64,000 nucleotides of DNA from assembly GCA_008638375.1 (NCBI GenBank), contig CM018052.1, forward strand, positions 21,035,071-21,099,070, in the 5' to 3' direction. Every line of letters begins with the position of its first letter. Position 1 is the stretch's first letter. This DNA comes from Nyssa sinensis. Lineage: Eukaryota; Streptophyta; Magnoliopsida; Cornales; Nyssaceae. The translations under genes were made by a program, and so were the position numbers. This document shows positions 59,111-64,000 of the stretch, one piece after another. Below the pieces are notes generated by a model that was not told the origin of the DNA, made no database searches, and was given only the letters and a program-made list of their open reading frames with translations.

Positions 59111-61470
59111 GGCTTACCTAAAAGGAAACTATATCCTAGTAGGTTTTTACGAAATTATGTCTTTGATGGACGTCTTGCCTAAAAGAATTATGTCCTTGAT
59201 GGATGGCTTACCTAAAAGAAAACTCTATCCTAATAGGTTTTGTATAATATTACATCATTGATGGGTGGCTTACTTAGAAGGATTACGTCCTTGATGGATG
59301 ACTTACCTAAAAGGAAATGTGATCCTATTAGGTTTTAAGATTTGAAAATGATTTAGGCCTAATTTTGTGAGGATTATAACTACATAAGTAAATGTTTATG
59401 CATTAGATTGTGACTCACTAGTGAGATAACTTATCTAAACTCCACTAGAATGATGAAATTTTGTGTGACTCTATAGGGAAGAATAACTTAACCTTGTTAA
59501 GGAAGAACTAAATCGTTGGAATGAGTTAGTAGTTATAACTTACTTAGGAGAAGAAACCAAATTTGGTCTTTAGATTTGATGGTTGCGTGTTATTAGATAG
59601 ATAATTGAGATTAACTTTAACAGAAAAATTTAGTATTTCCTTTCTAATGATAGTGGTTTCATTGAGGTAACTGGCTAATTCTTGTAAGAAAGTAAGCCAA
59701 CATAGTTTATATCTATTGAGGAGTGACTCTTTTGAGAAAATTATGAGCTAAAGTTAAATTGACTCCATGATGAAGGATTTGATCAAGATTAAGGTCATGT
59801 CGATCGATGGTTTAACACTTCGAAAGTTTAGACCAAATTGCTCCAAATGGGTCAAAGGATTGAAAGTGGATGAGATTAGGAAAAATGTGCCCAAGTAACA
59901 TAACTGAGCAAAGAATTCATTGCACGTCAATTAGCCCCCAAGAGATGAAAGCACTCGACTAAGATAAAAGTAATAGACACACACTCGACTTAGAGATACC
60001 ATGTTCACTTAGATAGGTGGAGATAAAAGATACTCATCTTGGATAAAAATAGAGAAAATTCTTATTTATGATGAAATGCACTAGGGATGGAGAGAACATA
60101 CTCACTTTTATAGGAGAAGCGTACTTAGATAGGAGTAAATGGAATGCTCCAAACTTGAATAAGGAAATGTACTTGACCTTAAAAGGAGGTACAACTAAAA
60201 TGATACACTCAACTAATGATATGAGTTGATGAAATGTATGTCTTAGGGGAGAAGCAAAATACATAAGAAGCAGTTTGGACCTAGACAGAGGGAGGTAGAA
60301 CTCAACTTGTGTAGGAGTGTAGAAATGTATCTTGCTAAGATAAGTATGAAAAAATCATTAGGATGAACAACTCTTACCTCAGCTAGAGTAATATGAAATT
60401 TACTCAACTTAGATAAAAGTAAAATGAGGTACCTATAAAGATTACTCAACTTAAATAGGAGTAAAGTAAATGTACTCAACTTAAATAGTAGTAAAGAAAC
60501 GTTCTCATTGGATGAGAGAAAATGTTGTTAAACATGTTTTTTCCAGTTTTAAAAATCATTTTTCCTTTAGAGAAAAATCTTGAATTTTGGCTTGGATTCT
60601 ACTAGCCCCTAAATCACTAGCAATCAAGTCGGATGTTTAAGTCAAAAAAACCATTACTTGGTTTCAAGTGGTGAGGTTACCCATCTTTGAGGTATCATTC
60701 TTGCCACCTAATGATGATTTGAGAAAATTTGCTCGAGCTATGAGTGAAGGCTTAGGAAACTTAACTAGCAAAAGACTTAATATTTAGTTCATGGATCAAA
60801 TTTTTTGTCTTTTCCAACTACTTTGAGGAGATTCCTTGAAAAAAAATCAAAAGTATTGTTTCGCGCATGATTCGATCTGATCATTTGAGAAAATGAGAAT
60901 CATCAATTTTTACAAAAGACTATGTGTTTGACTGATCATGTGGGATGAAATCATTGAATGAAATAAATATCAAGCAAGCAAAAGTGATGGAGACTTTCCC
61001 AAGGGCAAAGTTACTAAGGCAATGAAAAAGTGAGATGGAACCTTTTAAATTGAAGAAGGTTCTTATATTAGCATGAAAGATCCCCTTAATTAAAGCAAAT
61101 TGTGTGATCTGTAAAAGTGTAAGTTTCTCTTAGAATGGATAAGGCATAATGAAGGCAAGTTACTTCAAAATATAACATGAGCAAGCAATTCATTATGAAC
61201 AGGTAAGGAGGGAGCCCTTTGATAAATACTTCAAAAAGTGGGTAAAGAAAAAAGACGCAATATGGTGTAATCAGGTAAGGAGGAAGCTCCATGTCTGAAT
61301 TTTTTTGTTTCATGATCCATCTATTTTGTAGGACCCTGTGAAAGAGCACTCAATTGAATTGTGACAATTCTCTTAAGCAAGCAAAACCTTAAGGTGGTCT
61401 CAGTATTAAGGACAAAACTTAGACTAGTATGATATGGGCATGCATAATTAATAATTTGAATGTTTCAATC
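59111..61470. other. Degenerate repeats and non-coding sequence right of the minisatellite
   Basis: Shorter derivatives of the 80-bp unit (TTGATGGATGGCTTACCTAA) continue to about 59330. About 60000-60500 holds loose repeats of ACTCAACTTAAATAGGAGTA. No coding domain is visible. This is probably internal non-coding sequence of the element whose LTR ends at 57666. Confidence 0.55.
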
Positions 61471-62770
61471 TGTTGGGTTCGTAACCATAACGGAATCGAT
61501 TTCAAAAATCTATTTGGATCTTCTTCTTTACATAAATCATACAATCTTGAAAAGATGGTTAGAATTACCTTGTTCTTTGATAATCTTGATTATTAAAGAA
61601 AGCTTCTTGAAAAGATTGATGCAATCTTCCTTCTTTTACTCCTCTGGGTCTTCTCATCTTTTTCCTCTATGCAAACCGTACACAAGAGAGGAGAGTGGGC
61701 TCCTCTTTTTATCTCTCTCATAGGAAAATAATATTTTTGTTGTTGTCTTCACGGCTATGCCCTTTAAATCACATATTTAAAGGGGGTTTGCAAAATTAGG
61801 GCAAAATGAGGAATTTAGGGTCCCACCAAATTAGCTCCAATTAGTTAACTAATTTCTAATTAACTCTTAATTAATTGATGAATAATTAATTCTAATTAAT
61901 TCCACTAAATAATTAGAATTGCACTTTAATTTGGTGAAATAGAGAAAAATCCATAATCACTAAACATATATACAGTGGGCTCCTCTACTTTGATATCAAT
62001 AATTAGGATTTTGTTTTATACACCGTCAAACTAATTCATAATTATTTATACAATTTCATTCACCAATTATTAATCACTATAAAATTGTCAACATCTTAAT
62101 AAAAAATTTATTGAAAAGACTAGATCCGAATTTCAGTGATTAATCAATTGAATTGACACATTTGTGATATCATTCTCTCTAATTTAGAGAGTGTAGATTC
62201 CATATTGAGAATATGTGTTCCCACAGTCTAAACAATGAGTTCCTAAGATACTGAGGTGTTGATTTAAGAGACCTCACTCATTGGTAATTCAAAGTCACCA
62301 CTATTAAGAACTTGAGTCCACTATTCTCTCAAGATTAAGAGCTTACTACGAATAGTGAATATAAGAGTTACGTCAAAGATGACAGCTTTATATGACGTGT
62401 TTCTTATAGTGATCCAATTCAGTGTATTTCAAATACACCAATACAATAACCTAGAGTCCACTACTCTAGTAATTGAGATAAACCACCCTATCACATAGAG
62501 GCCAAGTGTATTACAGTCATACAGACAAGATGCACAGTCTCATCAATGACTGCGAACAATTCTAGAATTACTTGATCATAAGTTCATATCTCTTGTACAT
62601 AAATCTCATTTATATACATGAACTATTTCCAATAACAATTCAAATACCAACCATCTCATGGTATAAAATAACAACATTCACATGCATGATAATGTGAAAC
62701 TCAATAATAATAAATTAAATTTATTAAATAATAGCAAAATGTCTTGAATATGAAAATATACATCCTAACA
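61471..62770 (-). mobile_element. Solo LTR (1.3 kb) of a Ty1/copia-type element
   Basis: Minus strand: begins TGTTAGGATGTATATTTTCA at 62770 and ends GGTTACGAACCCAACA at 61471, with matching TGTT/AACA ends. It is flanked by CAATC (61466-61470) and CAATT (62771-62775), a 5-bp duplication with one change. The size, end sequences and long conserved middle fit copia LTRs of plants. No internal domain or second LTR is present in the window. Confidence 0.82.
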
Positions 62771-62775
62771 CAATT

Positions 62776-63269
62776 AACTAATATGATAAAATAAAAAAAT
62801 ATAGTATGATTACAAATATAATCCTAAATAAAAATTACTACATATTTTCTGCACAATTAACTGAATTCTAAATGTCTTTCCTACCAATAATTTTTCATGT
62901 TTATAAGAAGGGCACATTCAATTTTAGAGTGCTTAATATTGCTTCACTTTCCTTGTCACCAACTTGAGCATATGGTTATGGTAAAAAATTAATTACAAAA
63001 TCATCTAATAAACCAGAAATAAATAATAAAAATATAAAGAAAGGATATGAACTTAGAATGTACAAGTTGGACACACGATTAAATTAACAAAATAGAAACT
63101 TATTTAGTATCTGATAACACATTCAATCCAGAAAGTGAAAATAAACATTAAAGTTCAAAGAAAAAATGAACATTCAACAGAATGTGAATTAGATCATACT
63201 TTAAAAATAATACATTTAAGTCATACTATTATAAAAATCAAGTAATTAATTTTATTTAATAAAATTTTA
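62776..63269. other. AT-rich non-coding stretch
   Basis: I see no gene, repeat array or element end here, apart from sequence leading into the possible Helitron terminus. Confidence 0.5.
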
Positions 63270-63298
63270 ATGTGCAACGCATGTGCTTTTAAACTAGT
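63270..63298 (+). mobile_element. Possible Helitron 3' terminus
   Basis: ATGTGCAACGCATGTGC can form a short stem (GTGC/GCAT with one G-T pair), followed by TTTTAAA and CTAGT. Plant Helitrons end in a hairpin then CTRRT. I could not identify the 5' end (TC...), so the extent is unknown. Confidence 0.35.
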
Positions 63299-64000
63299 AT
63301 ATATTTATAAAAGCTATTATCTAATATTAGTCCTCCTTACACAGGTGCTAAGAGGAATAAACTAAAGATAAACCTAATATTTGACATTATTTTTTTTGTA
63401 TTTTCCCAAAAATTTATGGGCCAATTTGAGAGAATTCAATTTGAAAGGAGAAATGAAGTTTAGAGTGGCACGTCAAAGTGAATGCACTAGCCAAACCTCC
63501 ATAAAAAGCTTTTGATTATTCAAAAGATAACACCAAGCTCAATTCAACCGACTTTAAATAGTTAGGATTAGACTTTGTTCAGTTTTATTTAATGGTAATA
63601 TTGAGATCTTCGAGGATAACCTAGCATCGTCAATGTGACAGATGGCAGAAGGAGATTGAGCAAGATTCCACATAAGCACCTCTCCAACTCCAACTGATGA
63701 AGAATATCACTTTCCCTCCTAGGAAGAACTAATGGAATTGGGACAAAGTCTAGCTAAAGAATGTATCATTCAAAAAGAATAGTTTTGAAAGATGAGGCAA
63801 GAAAGAATCTGGTTTCTGGCTTTGCCTTGAATTTGAAGCATCATCTTTGCAGCCCCACCAAGGCCTTTGGAACAGACAGCTTTGCAAGAAAAGAACCTAA
63901 ACCTAAACCTTCTGTAAGGCCACCATTTATAAGACCTCCCTTCCCTGCCTTGCACAAAGCATATATAGTACAAAACCTTTCCTGCTTTGAAGTAATTTAC
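63299..64000. other. Unassigned right edge
   Basis: GC content rises toward 63650-63960. A CATATATAGTAC motif (about 63958) and, on the minus strand, TATAAATGGTGG (about 63930) could be TATA boxes of a gene mostly outside the window. The 67-codon minus frame at 63770-63973 has no recognised domain. No gene is supported. Confidence 0.35.

Noticed and set aside
63888..63912. CCTAAA-type repeats resembling telomere sequence
   Set aside because: Only two imperfect copies, too few for a telomeric tract.

Overview
This is a eudicot-type plant nuclear window. It is AT-rich, full of microsatellites, and dominated by LTR retrotransposons nested inside one another. I see one intact protein-coding gene: a 710-codon pentatricopeptide-repeat (PPR) protein of the E/DYW class, minus strand, 32667-34799. 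The only other host gene I recognise is a broken RPL32 (60S ribosomal protein L32) copy on the plus strand, with exon pieces at 4468-4637 and 28083-28211. Nothing prokaryotic is present.

Left half (1-28211). Positions 1-3278 are a long chromovirus-type LTR running off the left edge. From 4664 to 28006 a 23.3-kb Tat-lineage Ty3/gypsy element (minus strand, target duplication ATTTC) sits in the intron of the RPL32 pseudogene, 26 bases past the splice donor. The Tat element was itself hit three times: by a 4.15-kb LTR now solo (5773-9921, duplication AGAGG), by an internally deleted Athila-type element (10701-18627, duplication GTGTG), and by a 1.35-kb PIF/Harbinger-like DNA element (23928-25281, duplication TTA) that carries the 5' part of an L-type lectin gene. 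Downstream of its pol the Tat element carries a second gene on the opposite strand (5604-19624, broken by the first two insertions), with its own TATA box and two GT-AG introns, plus a 63-bp minisatellite.

Middle (28212-37271). This is low-copy-looking, AT-rich DNA holding the PPR gene and two MITE-like inverted-repeat elements.

Right half (37272-64000). A TGTAGACAC-type LTR (37272-38172) is cut by a Tekay/Del-like chromovirus on the minus strand (38173 to about 50980). That element has complete domain order but many stops; its 5' LTR contains another solo LTR (46677-49956, duplication CCTGG) and is truncated. A second TGTAGACAC LTR lies at 55460-57666 on the minus strand, followed by an 80-bp minisatellite (57890-59110) and degenerate repeats. 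A 1.3-kb copia-type solo LTR (61471-62770) and a possible Helitron 3' end (about 63298) close the window.

The genes do not form a pathway. The window records successive insertions, LTR-LTR recombination and decay around one retained organelle-RNA-editing-type gene. Domain and family names rest on motifs read by eye; no database search was run.
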